Source: Azohydromonas lata NBRC 102462 (GTDB taxonomy: Bacteria; Pseudomonadota; Gammaproteobacteria; Burkholderiales; Burkholderiaceae_C). From it: a stretch of DNA of 8,541 bases. The notes beneath the pieces were generated by a model, which saw only the letters and a list, made by a program, of their open reading frames with translations, was not told the origin of the DNA and searched no databases. Position 1 is the first letter of the stretch; each line of letters starts with the position of its first letter. The stretch is from NCBI GenBank assembly GCA_945878385.1, contig CAMCTE010000115.1, positions 1-8,541 of the forward strand, read 5' to 3'. Shown here in pieces: positions 1-5,486 of this stretch. Made by a program: the position numbers and the translations under genes.

Positions 1-166
1 CCATGCGGGCCAAGCTCCACATGACGGCGCCGTGACCCAACCCTTGGGCTTGCGTGCGCATCCACGCAGTCCGCGACTCTTGCTCGCTTTCCACCACCAG
101 GCGGTGGGTGACCAAGGTCAGCAGTGAACACGCCAGCACCACCGCGGCACTCAGGACGATCCACAT
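1..166 (-). CDS. PilX-like pilus assembly membrane protein, N-terminal fragment (3' end outside window)
   Basis: Only the first 55 codons are present; the gene runs off the left edge. The start ATG at 166-164 overlaps the stop of the upstream pilW-like gene by one base (TGATG), and an AAAGGAG Shine-Dalgarno (plus-strand 176-182) sits 9 nt upstream, so this start is well supported. The product begins directly with a hydrophobic helix (residues 2-18, rich in Val, Leu and Ala), followed by a polar helical stretch with Glu, Gln and Arg (about 24-42). It has no Gly-Phe prepilin cleavage site with Glu at +5. A membrane helix at the N terminus followed by a polar helix, directly after a PilW-like gene, is the usual place and shape of PilX. 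The PilX assignment is inferred from context and helix layout, not from a specific motif; it could also be an unrelated membrane-anchored protein of the cluster. Confidence 0.6.
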   Translation of the reverse strand, partial: MWIVLSAAVVLACSLLTLVTHRLVVESEQESRTAWMRTQAQGLGHGAVMWSLARM

Positions 167-801
167 CAGCGAAGGCTCCTTTGTGGCGGCGTGGAGCTCG
201 CGTGATCATGCGCCGTCCCCAGGCCCTGCCGTTCACAGACCAAGAGGCCCAGATTCCGCGGGCGCACCATGAGCGTATGCGACTGTGCGATGGTGGACCC
301 CTCAACTGGCGATGACACCTGCAGCCGCACCCAGGGGCTGCAGTCCCCTGTTTGCCCCTGCTCAATCCGCCATGCGTCTGGCGCCCACACCTTGGGATCG
401 TTCAAGGCCTGGTGAGCGGCCACTCCCAGGCTGCGATGCGCCAATACGCCGTCCAGCAGCCTGAAGGACGACTGGCGACTCCGATCCGTTGAGCCACATC
501 GGTCACACAGGTAATGCAGTGCCTGCGGCGAACCCGCGTCCACCCTCAAGTTGTCGTGGTCCGGACTTTCTCCTGAGCGTTCCCGTTGCCCGGCCACACG
601 CAGTTCTGCCCTCACGACCTGCATCACGGCCTGAATGTCCTGTGCTTGTCGATGCCTCAGCAGCGTGGCCTTGAGAAATTGCAGCTGTTGAATGAACAGC
701 AGCAGACACGCGATGCCGAGCACGAGCCCAATGGCGCTGGCCAAGATCCACTCAAGCAACGCCGAGCCGCACTGGCCGCGATTCGGCCTGCTGATGGTCA
801 A
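166..801 (-). CDS. PilW-like type IV minor pilin
   Basis: Predicted 211-residue minor pilin. After a short polar, basic leader it has a class III prepilin cleavage site, Gly12 followed by Ser-Ala-Leu-Leu-Glu (the conserved Glu at mature +5), then a hydrophobic helix to about residue 40. A helical segment with an Arg-Ala-Glu-Leu-Arg-Val-Ala-Gly block (64-71) resembles the region after the helix in PilW proteins. Minor pilins of this kind are processed by PilD and are thought to prime pilus assembly as part of the tip complex. There is no ATG before the cleavage site and the frame stays open far upstream. I chose the TTG at 801-799 because it gives an 11-residue leader and overlaps the stop of the preceding gene in a TTGA junction. 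No good Shine-Dalgarno is visible, which fits coupling. At 211 residues it is short for PilW, often about 300 or more. The PilW label rests on the helix region and gene order. Confidence 0.75.
   Translation of the reverse strand: MTISRPNRGQCGSALLEWILASAIGLVLGIACLLLFIQQLQFLKATLLRHRQAQDIQAVMQVVRAELRVAGQRERSGESPDHDNLRVDAGSPQALHYLCDRCGSTDRSRQSSFRLLDGVLAHRSLGVAAHQALNDPKVWAPDAWRIEQGQTGDCSPWVRLQVSSPVEGSTIAQSHTLMVRPRNLGLLVCERQGLGTAHDHASSTPPQRSLR
176..182 (-). promoter_or_regulatory. Ribosome binding site of the PilX-like gene
   Basis: The minus strand reads AAAGGAG here, 9 nt before the ATG at 166. It is the clearest Shine-Dalgarno in the pilin cluster and lies inside the 3' end of the pilW-like gene. 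Confidence 0.6.
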
Positions 802-1403
802 CAGCCGCTGCTGCAGGCCGGAATACTGCCGCTGGCTGAACCAAGGCTGCAGACTTTGGCCGCACCCAAGGCGTTTTCGATACCGACCTTGAGCGCCGCG
901 ACCGAACTGCCGGCGGTCAGGCAGGCCGACTGTGCGGCCGGTTGTGCGAGTGCGCGCGGGGCGCTGAAAACGAAGGTGCGATTGGGTGTTACCGACACTT
1001 CGGGCGGCAGGCTCACAGATTTGAAGACATCGCCTGCGCTCTGGCACCCCTGGGTTGCATCGCAACGCACGAGGCGCCAGCTGCGACCATCCCCAGCGGT
1101 GATCAGTTGCACCGATTGTGCGGCCCCCAGCGCCGTGGAGCGCGAGAGGTTCAGGTCTGCAACCAAATTCTGTGCAACCCCCTCGATCTGTTTGCGTGCG
1201 CGAACGCCCTGCAGTCCTGCCACCACGCCCACCAGCACAATCACGGTCACCAAGGCGGTCACCAGCCACTCGATCATGGTGAACCCGCTGGCCGGGCGCC
1301 TGCGGCTGAGCATGCGTGCGTTCATGCTCACCGCTGTTCGAGTGCGGCGCTGAGCATGTGTGCCGATAGGCATCCGGGTGGCGACCCCCAAAAGACGACT
1401 CAT
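798..1403 (-). CDS. GspH/FimT-like minor pilin, Cys-rich
   Basis: A prepilin with cleavage site Ser-Gly40 followed by Phe-Thr-Met-Ile-Glu and a hydrophobic helix of about 20 residues. The segment at about 73-100 (Ile-Glu-Gly-Val-Ala-Gln-Asn-Leu-Val-Ala-Asp-Leu-Asn-Leu-Ser-Arg-Ser-Thr-Ala) fits the GspH/FimT pattern of a helix ending in Ser/Ala-Arg-Ser-x-Ala before the first beta strand. The mature part has six Cys (residues 114, 120, 161, 185, 197 and 201), probably disulfide-bonded in the periplasm. The ATG at 1403 overlaps the pilE-like stop as ATGA but gives an unusually long 40-residue leader. An internal ATG at 1325 gives a normal 14-residue leader and is preceded by a weak GGTGAG. Either start is possible. 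It sits where PilV is found in many fimT-pilV-pilW-pilX clusters, but the post-helix region looks like GspH. Confidence 0.75.
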   Translation of the reverse strand: MSRLLGVATRMPIGTHAQRRTRTAVSMNARMLSRRRPASGFTMIEWLVTALVTVIVLVGVVAGLQGVRARKQIEGVAQNLVADLNLSRSTALGAAQSVQLITAGDGRSWRLVRCDATQGCQSAGDVFKSVSLPPEVSVTPNRTFVFSAPRALAQPAAQSACLTAGSSVAALKVGIENALGAAKVCSLGSASGSIPACSSGC

Positions 1404-1897
1404 TGTGGCCAGCAGCGACGGGCCGTATCAACGGCGAGCTCGGCGCCGGGGCCGGCGGCCAAGTACTGAGTGGCCCCGGTACCGAAGGATATGGCCATGC
1501 GGGCGCAGGCGGTGTCTTGAGCCTGGGACGAATTGGACTTGGCTGATGCCACCAGGGTGTAGCTGGACCCTGTGGCGTTTTGTATGCCCAGGTCGTAATG
1601 GCCGCCCTCGGATATTTCAGGACGCCCAAGCAACGAGACGCTGTCGGCGTACTTCGGTGAAGAACCCCGATAACGCTCTTGCGCCAGTTGCAGGGCGCCC
1701 AGGGCTGCGATTGCGTCACTGCGCCGGCCCTTGCGTACTTGGTCCCGGTATGAGGGGTAGGCCACGGCGGCCAACAGGCCTGCAATCAACAAGGCCACCA
1801 TCAGCTCCAACATGGTGAAACCGCGTTCCACTCGGGTACTGCGCGGGCAGACAGGCGTCATAGGCGAGGCGCTGAAAAGGGGCCGTGTCATGTTCAT
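1400..1897 (-). CDS. PilE-like type IV minor pilin
   Basis: This 165-residue protein has a textbook class III prepilin N terminus: Gly26 followed by Phe-Thr-Met-Leu-Glu-Leu-Met-Val-Ala-Leu-Leu-Ile, with Pro48 at mature position 22. The next stretch, Ser-Tyr-Arg-Asp-Gln-Val-Arg-Lys-Gly-Arg-Arg-Ser-Asp-Ala, is typical of the PilE group. The C terminus has Asp-Thr-Ala-Cys131 and ends in Cys162-Trp-Pro-Gln, a pair expected to form the disulfide-bounded D-region of this family. It is probably a minor pilin rather than the major subunit, since it lies among other minor-pilin genes. The ATG at 1897 follows the previous stop by 9 nt but has no Shine-Dalgarno. ATGs at 1891 and 1861 would shorten the leader (14 residues from 1861), so the exact start is uncertain. 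Confidence 0.85.
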   Translation of the reverse strand: MNMTRPLFSASPMTPVCPRSTRVERGFTMLELMVALLIAGLLAAVAYPSYRDQVRKGRRSDAIAALGALQLAQERYRGSSPKYADSVSLLGRPEISEGGHYDLGIQNATGSSYTLVASAKSNSSQAQDTACARMAISFGTGATQYLAAGPGAELAVDTARRCWPQ

Positions 1898-1906
1898 TTC
1901 GACATT

Positions 1907-2458
1907 TCAGCATGGTGTGATACCCCACACAAGGCCGCTGGGCGAGCAGGTTCGCAGTCGGCCTGCCAAATTCACCACATGGTGGATCGCACGACCGTCG
2001 GGCAGTTCAAGCTTGATCGTGCCGGTGGGCGTGACGGTGCGGTCTGCCGGGTTCCACGCAAGGCTCACGCTGTTGGACGACGCCGAGAGGTCGGTTGGCA
2101 ACAACGCGGTTGAGGCCAGTAGCTTCGCATCGCCGTGGCAAGCGGGTGTCACGCAGCCGCTGCATCCGTCTCGCGCCCCGGTGTGCAGCAGCAGACAGGC
2201 TGGCGATGTCGTTTTGACCTCCAGTCTGACCGGGGTGTTCAGGGTGAAGGACCAGTGTCGTGCAGACTGCAACACGCGCGTCCAGTCGGCCGATGCCGCT
2301 TCCAGGCGGCGCAGCTGCAGCATGCCAAGCAGGTGGGGCAGGGTCACCGCACCCATCACCAGCATTACTGTCACGACAAGCAGGCTCTCAGCCAGGGTCA
2401 CTCCCCGGTTTGAGCGGCGTTTGAGGTGGTCCTCATCGGAAGATGGTGCGACGGCCAT
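1907..2458 (-). CDS. FimT/GspH-like minor pilin with C-terminal GRxR motif
   Basis: This 183-residue prepilin has a 19-residue basic leader ending in Arg-Gly19, then Val-Thr-Leu-Ala-Glu (Glu at mature +5) and a hydrophobic helix with Pro41 at mature position 22. The post-helix block, with Trp-Thr-Arg-Val-Leu-Gln-Ser-Ala-Arg followed by a strand containing Pro-Val-Arg-Leu-Glu-Val, matches GspH/FimT pseudopilins. The C terminus holds Gly166-Arg-Leu-Arg169-Thr-Cys-Ser-Pro and ends in Cys183. GRxR near the C terminus is reported as the DNA-binding motif of FimT in natural transformation. Six Cys suggest periplasmic disulfides. Only one ATG precedes the cleavage site, so the start is firm despite no Shine-Dalgarno. 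It is the first gene of the pilin cluster, 63 nt after nrdR. I assign FimT with good confidence; the role in DNA uptake is inferred. Confidence 0.8.
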   Translation of the reverse strand: MAVAPSSDEDHLKRRSNRGVTLAESLLVVTVMLVMGAVTLPHLLGMLQLRRLEAASADWTRVLQSARHWSFTLNTPVRLEVKTTSPACLLLHTGARDGCSGCVTPACHGDAKLLASTALLPTDLSASSNSVSLAWNPADRTVTPTGTIKLELPDGRAIHHVVNLAGRLRTCSPSGLVWGITPC

Positions 2459-2521
2459 GCGGCCACTGTAGGCGGCCTGTCATCCAGGCGCATCGCCCTC
2501 AGGAGGGGCACCCCTGGGGGG
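2459..2521. other. Short gap between nrdR and the pilin cluster
   Basis: These 63 nt separate the nrdR stop from the first pilin start. They contain a 5-bp stem GCCTG/CAGGC (2475-2479 with 2485-2489) and the short palindrome AGGGGCACCCCT (2504-2515), neither followed by a T-tract on the minus strand. I find no convincing -35/-10 pair for the pilin genes. Read-through from glyA-nrdR into the pilins is therefore possible. Confidence 0.4.
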
Positions 2522-2965
2522 TCAGATGTCCTTGATCAGCTTGCGGAACTCGTCCACATCTTCAAAGCTGCGATACACCGATGCGAAGCGCACATACGCC
2601 ACCTTGTCGATGCGCTTGAGTTCGCGCATCACCAGTTCACCCAGCCGAGAGGAAGACACTTCGCGCTGCGCAGACGACAACAGTTGTTCCTGAATGCGCT
2701 CCATCGCGTCGTCGATCTGCTCGACGCTGACCGGCCGCTTGCGCAGGGCCAGTTGCATGGACGCATGCAGTTTGGCCGGCGTGAATTCGACACGCGCACC
2801 GTCCTTCTTCACCACCACGGGCATGGCGATGTCCGCACGCTCGTAGGTGGTGAAGCGCCGGTCGCACTCAGGGCATTTGCGCCGGCGGCGAACCGCATCC
2901 CCTTCATCGGAATCCCGCGTCTCGACCACCTGCGTGTCGGCGTGGGTGCAGAAGGGGCAGCGCAT
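2522..2965 (-). CDS. nrdR: Transcriptional repressor NrdR
   Basis: NrdR is an ATP/dATP-sensing repressor of ribonucleotide reductase genes. The 147-residue product has the normal family length. It starts Met-Arg-Cys3-Pro-Phe-Cys6 and has a second pair Cys31-Pro-Glu-Cys34, forming the N-terminal zinc ribbon. The basic Arg-Arg-Arg-Arg-Lys segment just before the second pair and Arg-Arg-Phe-Thr-Thr-Tyr-Glu after it are family hallmarks. Residues from about 49 to 139 form the ATP-cone (Val-Val-Lys-Lys-Asp-Gly-Ala onward). It lies 18 nt downstream of glyA on the same strand, so the two are almost certainly co-transcribed, an arrangement common in Burkholderiales. No NrdR-type operator was identified in this window. 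Confidence 0.97.
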   Translation of the reverse strand: MRCPFCTHADTQVVETRDSDEGDAVRRRRKCPECDRRFTTYERADIAMPVVVKKDGARVEFTPAKLHASMQLALRKRPVSVEQIDDAMERIQEQLLSSAQREVSSSRLGELVMRELKRIDKVAYVRFASVYRSFEDVDEFRKLIKDI

Positions 2966-2983
2966 CGCGTCAGCCCTGATTCA

Positions 2984-4234
2984 TCAACGGTAAACGGGGA
3001 AGTCGCGCGTGAGCGCCGACACCTTGGCCCGGACCTCTGCGAGGTTGGCCTCATCGTGTGGCTTGTCCAGCACATCGGCGATGAGATGGGCGGTGATGCG
3101 GGCCTGCTCTTCCTTGAATCCTCGCGTGGTCAGGGCAGGAGTGCCCAGCCGGATGCCGCTGGTGACCATCGGCTTTTGCGGGTCGTTGGGGATGCCGTTC
3201 TTGTTGCAGGTCATGTGCGCGCGGCCCAGTATGGCCTCGGCTTCCTTGCCGGTGAGGTTCTTCGGGCGCAGGTCCACCAGCATCACATGGCTCTGGGTGC
3301 CGCCGCTGACGATGCGAAGGCCACGCTCGATCAAGGTTTCGGCCAGCACCTTGGCATTGGCCACCACCTGTTGCTGATACGCCTTGAATCCTGGCTGCAG
3401 CGCTTCGTGGAAGGCCACGGCCTTGCCGCCAATCACATGCATCAGAGGGCCGCCTTGGATGCCGGGGAAGATGGCGCTGTTGACCTTCTTGGCGATGTCC
3501 TCGTTGTTCATGAGGATGATGCCGCCCCGCGGGCCGCGCAGGCTCTTGTGGGTGGTGCTGGTGACCACATCGGCATGTGGCACCGGGTTAGGGTACACAC
3601 CCGCGGCGATCAGGCCCGAGTAATGCGCCATGTCGACCATGAAGTAGGCGCCCACGGCCTTGGCCACGCGCGCGAAACGCTCGAAGTCGATGTGCAGCGA
3701 ATAGGCCGAGGCGCCCGCGATGATCAGCTTGGGCTTGTGCTCATGGGCCAGGCGCTCCATTGCGTCGTAGTCGATCACTTCCTGCGCGTCCAAGCCGTAG
3801 CTGACCACCTTGAACCATTTGCCGCTCATGTTCAGCGGCATGCCGTGCGTGAGGTGTCCCCCTTCTGCCAGGCTCATGCCCATGATGGTGTCGCCCGGCT
3901 GCAGCAGCGCGAAGAACACCGCCTGATTGGCCTGCGAGCCTGAGTTCGGCTGCACATTGGCGAACTGCGCACCGTAGAGTTGCTTGAGGCGATCGATGGC
4001 CAGCTGCTCCACCACATCCACATGTTCGCAGCCGCCGTAGTAACGCTTGCCGGGATAGCCCTCGGCGTACTTGTTGGTCAGCTGCGAGCCCTGTGCCTGC
4101 ATGACGGCAGGCGAGGTGTAGTTTTCGCTGGCGATCAGCTCGATGTGTTCTTCTTGGCGGCGGTTTTCCGCCTGAACGGCAGCCCACATTTCGGGGTCAA
4201 CCAAGGCCAGGGTGGACGAGTTGCGATCAAACAT
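2984..4234 (-). CDS. glyA: Serine hydroxymethyltransferase
   Basis: GlyA is a cytoplasmic PLP enzyme that converts serine and tetrahydrofolate to glycine and 5,10-methylene-tetrahydrofolate, the main source of one-carbon units. The 416-residue protein is full length. The PLP lysine is Lys230 in Ser-Thr-Thr-His-Lys-Ser-Leu-Arg-Gly-Pro-Arg-Gly-Gly, and Asp201 with His204 (Asp-Met-Ala-His) correspond to the cofactor-binding Asp and His of the family. The Glu-Gly-Tyr-Pro-Gly-Lys-Arg-Tyr-Tyr-Gly-Gly block at 58-68 and Ala-Ser-Glu-Asn-Tyr at 35-39 are also diagnostic. The ATG at 4234 is preceded by GGAAA with about 6-9 nt spacing and matches the conserved family N terminus. It heads the glyA-nrdR pair and is preceded by a structured leader. 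Its cofactor PLP is the product of PdxH, also encoded here. Confidence 0.98.
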   Translation of the reverse strand: MFDRNSSTLALVDPEMWAAVQAENRRQEEHIELIASENYTSPAVMQAQGSQLTNKYAEGYPGKRYYGGCEHVDVVEQLAIDRLKQLYGAQFANVQPNSGSQANQAVFFALLQPGDTIMGMSLAEGGHLTHGMPLNMSGKWFKVVSYGLDAQEVIDYDAMERLAHEHKPKLIIAGASAYSLHIDFERFARVAKAVGAYFMVDMAHYSGLIAAGVYPNPVPHADVVTSTTHKSLRGPRGGIILMNNEDIAKKVNSAIFPGIQGGPLMHVIGGKAVAFHEALQPGFKAYQQQVVANAKVLAETLIERGLRIVSGGTQSHVMLVDLRPKNLTGKEAEAILGRAHMTCNKNGIPNDPQKPMVTSGIRLGTPALTTRGFKEEQARITAHLIADVLDKPHDEANLAEVRAKVSALTRDFPVYR

Positions 4235-4263
4235 GGCAGTTTCCGTCTGGGAGAAGGGGGCCG

Positions 4264-4285
4264 CGCGAACCTGGTAGGGTTCGCG
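4264..4285 (-). other. Perfect 8-bp hairpin in the glyA leader
   Basis: The minus strand reads CGCGAACC, loop CTACCA, GGTTCGCG. It lies about 20 nt upstream of the glyA ribosome binding site. A C-rich stretch follows instead of a T-tract. The loop is complementary over five bases (TACCA with TGGTA) to the palindrome at 4345-4356, which is short enough to be chance. Confidence 0.5.
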
Positions 4286-4309
4286 TGCTGCCCAGGCGCA
4301 CGGCTGAAC

Positions 4310-4333
4310 GCGCGGGCCCTCACAGGCCCGCGC
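4310..4333 (-). other. Perfect 9-bp GC hairpin in the glyA leader
   Basis: The minus strand reads GCGCGGGCC, loop TGTGAG, GGCCCGCGC. All nine pairs are G-C, so the stem should be very stable in RNA. The bases after it on the minus strand (GTTCAGCC) are not a T-tract. Confidence 0.5.
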
Positions 4334-4344
4334 CCGCGCTTCAC

Positions 4345-4356
4345 GGTGGTACCACC
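4345..4356. repeat. 12-bp perfect palindrome GGTGGTACCACC
   Basis: A perfect palindrome about 110 nt upstream of the glyA start and about 50 nt downstream of the putative -10. It could be a binding site for a dimeric regulator or part of the RNA fold. Symmetry does not extend beyond 12 bp. Confidence 0.4.
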
Positions 4357-4405
4357 TCGGCAGAATGCTGTGCAGCCTGCCTATCGCCAGTCACGCGGAT
4401 CCCGT

Positions 4406-4411
4406 ATTTTA
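4406..4411 (-). promoter_or_regulatory. Possible -10 element for glyA
   Basis: TAAAAT on the minus strand, one mismatch from TATAAT, in an otherwise GC-rich gap. No good -35 hexamer lies 16-18 nt upstream (the sequence there is near AGCCGC), so the promoter would need an activator or is misplaced. Transcription would start near 4400, giving a leader of about 165 nt. Confidence 0.3.
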
Positions 4412-4429
4412 GACGCCAGGTCTGCTTGG

Positions 4430-4453
4430 CGGCTGACCGAAGGAAATCAGCCG
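4430..4453 (-). terminator. Possible weak terminator after the transglycosylase gene
   Basis: A 7-bp perfect stem, CGGCTGA and TCAGCCG, around a 10-nt loop that contains CTTCGG, able to form a stable UUCG tetraloop. It begins about 30 nt after the transglycosylase stop on the same strand. No T-tract follows, so it may be a Rho-assisted end or only an mRNA 3' structure. Confidence 0.3.
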
Positions 4454-4482
4454 TTCAACTGGCGATGACCCCTCCCAGGTCC

Positions 4483-5343
4483 TCAGCGTTCATCCCGCAG
4501 CAAGGCCACTTTGGTGGGGGCTGCGGGTTGCGCCATTGGCAGCGCTTGGTGAATCACATTGTGCGGCACGGCCTTGCCTTGGGCCACCTGCTGCAGGGCG
4601 CGCTGTTCAGCCAGCACCTTGTGGGTGTAGCCGTTGTCCTCGCCACCGGGCTGGGTAACGCCCACATAGCAGCGCAGTCCGTCCTCCGTGCCGCCGGCCC
4701 GGGCGATGCAGTCGCGCAGCACCTGCACACCGACCCTCAGGTTGGTCACCGGATCGAATGCGGCGTGGGTGCCTCCGAAGGCCTGGTACTTGTCGTCATG
4801 CACACGGGTCATCACCTGCATCAGGCCCTGCGCGCCTACGGGGCTCTGCGCAAACGGATTGAATGATGACTCCACCGCCACCACCGCCATGATCAGCGTG
4901 GGCTCCAACTTACCGCGTGGTGCGATGGCCCACGCTTCATGCACCAATCGGGACACAGGCTCCAAGGCCACCCGGTAGCGCTTGGCCAGCCATGCGGCGA
5001 CAGCTGCCTGTTCGCGCGTCAGCCGCTCCGGCTCCAACGCCGTTGCCCGTTTGCTCGCCTGTGGCTCGGCCAGCGAGCTCAAGAGGTTGCCATCCTGTTC
5101 GGCGCGCTGCTCCAGCCGGTCCTGCAACCAGCCCAAGGCCAGAGACTCGACCCGGTCGCGCATGTCCTGCGTACCGCCCATGAAGATCATGGAGGCCACC
5201 ACCGTCAAGCCCACCAGGGCCAGTGTGTTGTGGCTGACGTCCAGCAGGCCGTGACCCACATCCTTCAGGAAAATGGCCACGCCTTGACGGACCAGCGTGA
5301 GGCGTTCGGACAGGCGTGCTGTCAACGATTCGTTGGCGTTCAT
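4483..5343 (-). CDS. Membrane-anchored lytic transglycosylase (SLT domain)
   Basis: A 286-residue protein predicted to cleave the MurNAc-GlcNAc bond of peptidoglycan with formation of 1,6-anhydroMurNAc. It has a cytoplasmic-type N-terminal stretch, one membrane helix at about 41-56, a charged linker rich in Glu, Gln and Arg (about 60-120), and a C-terminal SLT/goose-lysozyme-like domain (about 140-255). The catalytic Glu is Glu158 in Ala-Val-Val-Ala-Val-Glu-Ser-Ser-Phe-Asn-Pro, followed by Gly-Leu-Met-Gln-Val-Met (173-178) and Asn-Leu-Arg-Val-Gly (201-205), the usual motif order. The late Tyr-Asn-x-Gly motif is replaced by Tyr226-Val-Gly, a variant I believe occurs in related betaproteobacterial proteins. 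The ATG at 5343 has AAGGA 5 nt upstream. It is divergent from ubiD and lies upstream of glyA on the same strand. The specific family name is not clear to me. Confidence 0.9.
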   Translation of the reverse strand: MNANESLTARLSERLTLVRQGVAIFLKDVGHGLLDVSHNTLALVGLTVVASMIFMGGTQDMRDRVESLALGWLQDRLEQRAEQDGNLLSSLAEPQASKRATALEPERLTREQAAVAAWLAKRYRVALEPVSRLVHEAWAIAPRGKLEPTLIMAVVAVESSFNPFAQSPVGAQGLMQVMTRVHDDKYQAFGGTHAAFDPVTNLRVGVQVLRDCIARAGGTEDGLRCYVGVTQPGGEDNGYTHKVLAEQRALQQVAQGKAVPHNVIHQALPMAQPAAPTKVALLRDER

Positions 5344-5348
5344 AGGTT

Positions 5349-5353
5349 TCCTT
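5349..5353 (-). promoter_or_regulatory. Ribosome binding site of the transglycosylase gene
   Basis: AAGGA on the minus strand, 5 nt before the ATG at 5343, supporting that start. Confidence 0.6.
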
Positions 5354-5473
5354 GCCGATCATCAGGGTCGGTACTTGGCCTGTACAGCCACCCAACCCCT
5401 GGATGCGTGAGGGTGCCCAGACCCGCCTTCGGCCCGGGCGGTTGGGAGGCGGTCTGCGCCCATCCAACCTAGT

Positions 5474-5486
5474 ATTAACCCTTAAT
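5474..5486. repeat. AT-rich inverted repeat ATTAACCCTTAAT
   Basis: Perfect 5-bp arms around a CCC centre, in the only AT-rich patch of the divergent gap, about 87 nt before ubiD and 131 nt before the transglycosylase gene. It is a plausible promoter or operator core for either gene, from position and composition only. Confidence 0.35.

Larger units (their letters stand above)
4235..4482 (-). promoter_or_regulatory. glyA upstream region and putative structured 5' leader
   Basis: This 248-nt stretch has no credible gene. Read towards glyA it holds a 7-bp hairpin just after the transglycosylase stop (4453-4430), a possible -10 TAAAAT (4411-4406), the palindrome GGTGGTACCACC (4345-4356), a 9-bp perfect GC hairpin (4310-4333), a 5-bp stem (4284-4288 with 4298-4302), an 8-bp perfect hairpin (4264-4285) and the glyA ribosome binding site. 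None of the GC hairpins has a T-tract, so they do not look like standard intrinsic terminators. I do not recognise a known riboswitch class. Regulation by this leader is an inference from structure alone. Confidence 0.4.

Noticed and set aside
586..1353. A 255-codon plus-strand frame over the pilin genes
   Set aside because: It is antisense to two prepilin genes with clear cleavage sites and shows no recognisable motif.
2504..2515. Palindrome AGGGGCACCCCT after nrdR as a terminator
   Set aside because: The stem would leave a 2-nt loop or only four pairs, and there is no T-tract on the minus strand.
2426..3943. A 505-codon plus-strand open frame opposite glyA and nrdR
   Set aside because: It is antisense to two certain genes and has His- and Ala-rich low-complexity content typical of a GC-rich shadow frame. 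No family pattern is visible.
4135..4344. A 69-codon minus-strand frame in the glyA leader starting at GTG
   Set aside because: It runs through the GC-rich hairpins and into glyA out of frame. The Arg/Pro-rich product reflects composition, and there is no ribosome binding site.
4340..4360. GGTGGTACC resembling the conserved T-box antiterminator sequence
   Set aside because: A T-box needs a Stem I with specifier loop and a terminator with a T-tract, neither of which is visible. T-boxes are also not expected in this group. The match is explained by the palindrome.
302..4469. A 15-bp direct repeat TCAACTGGCGATGAC at 302-316 and 4455-4469
   Set aside because: One copy is within the pilW-like coding sequence and the other is in the glyA upstream gap. 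Flanks do not match and no mobile element or array surrounds them, so it is probably chance.
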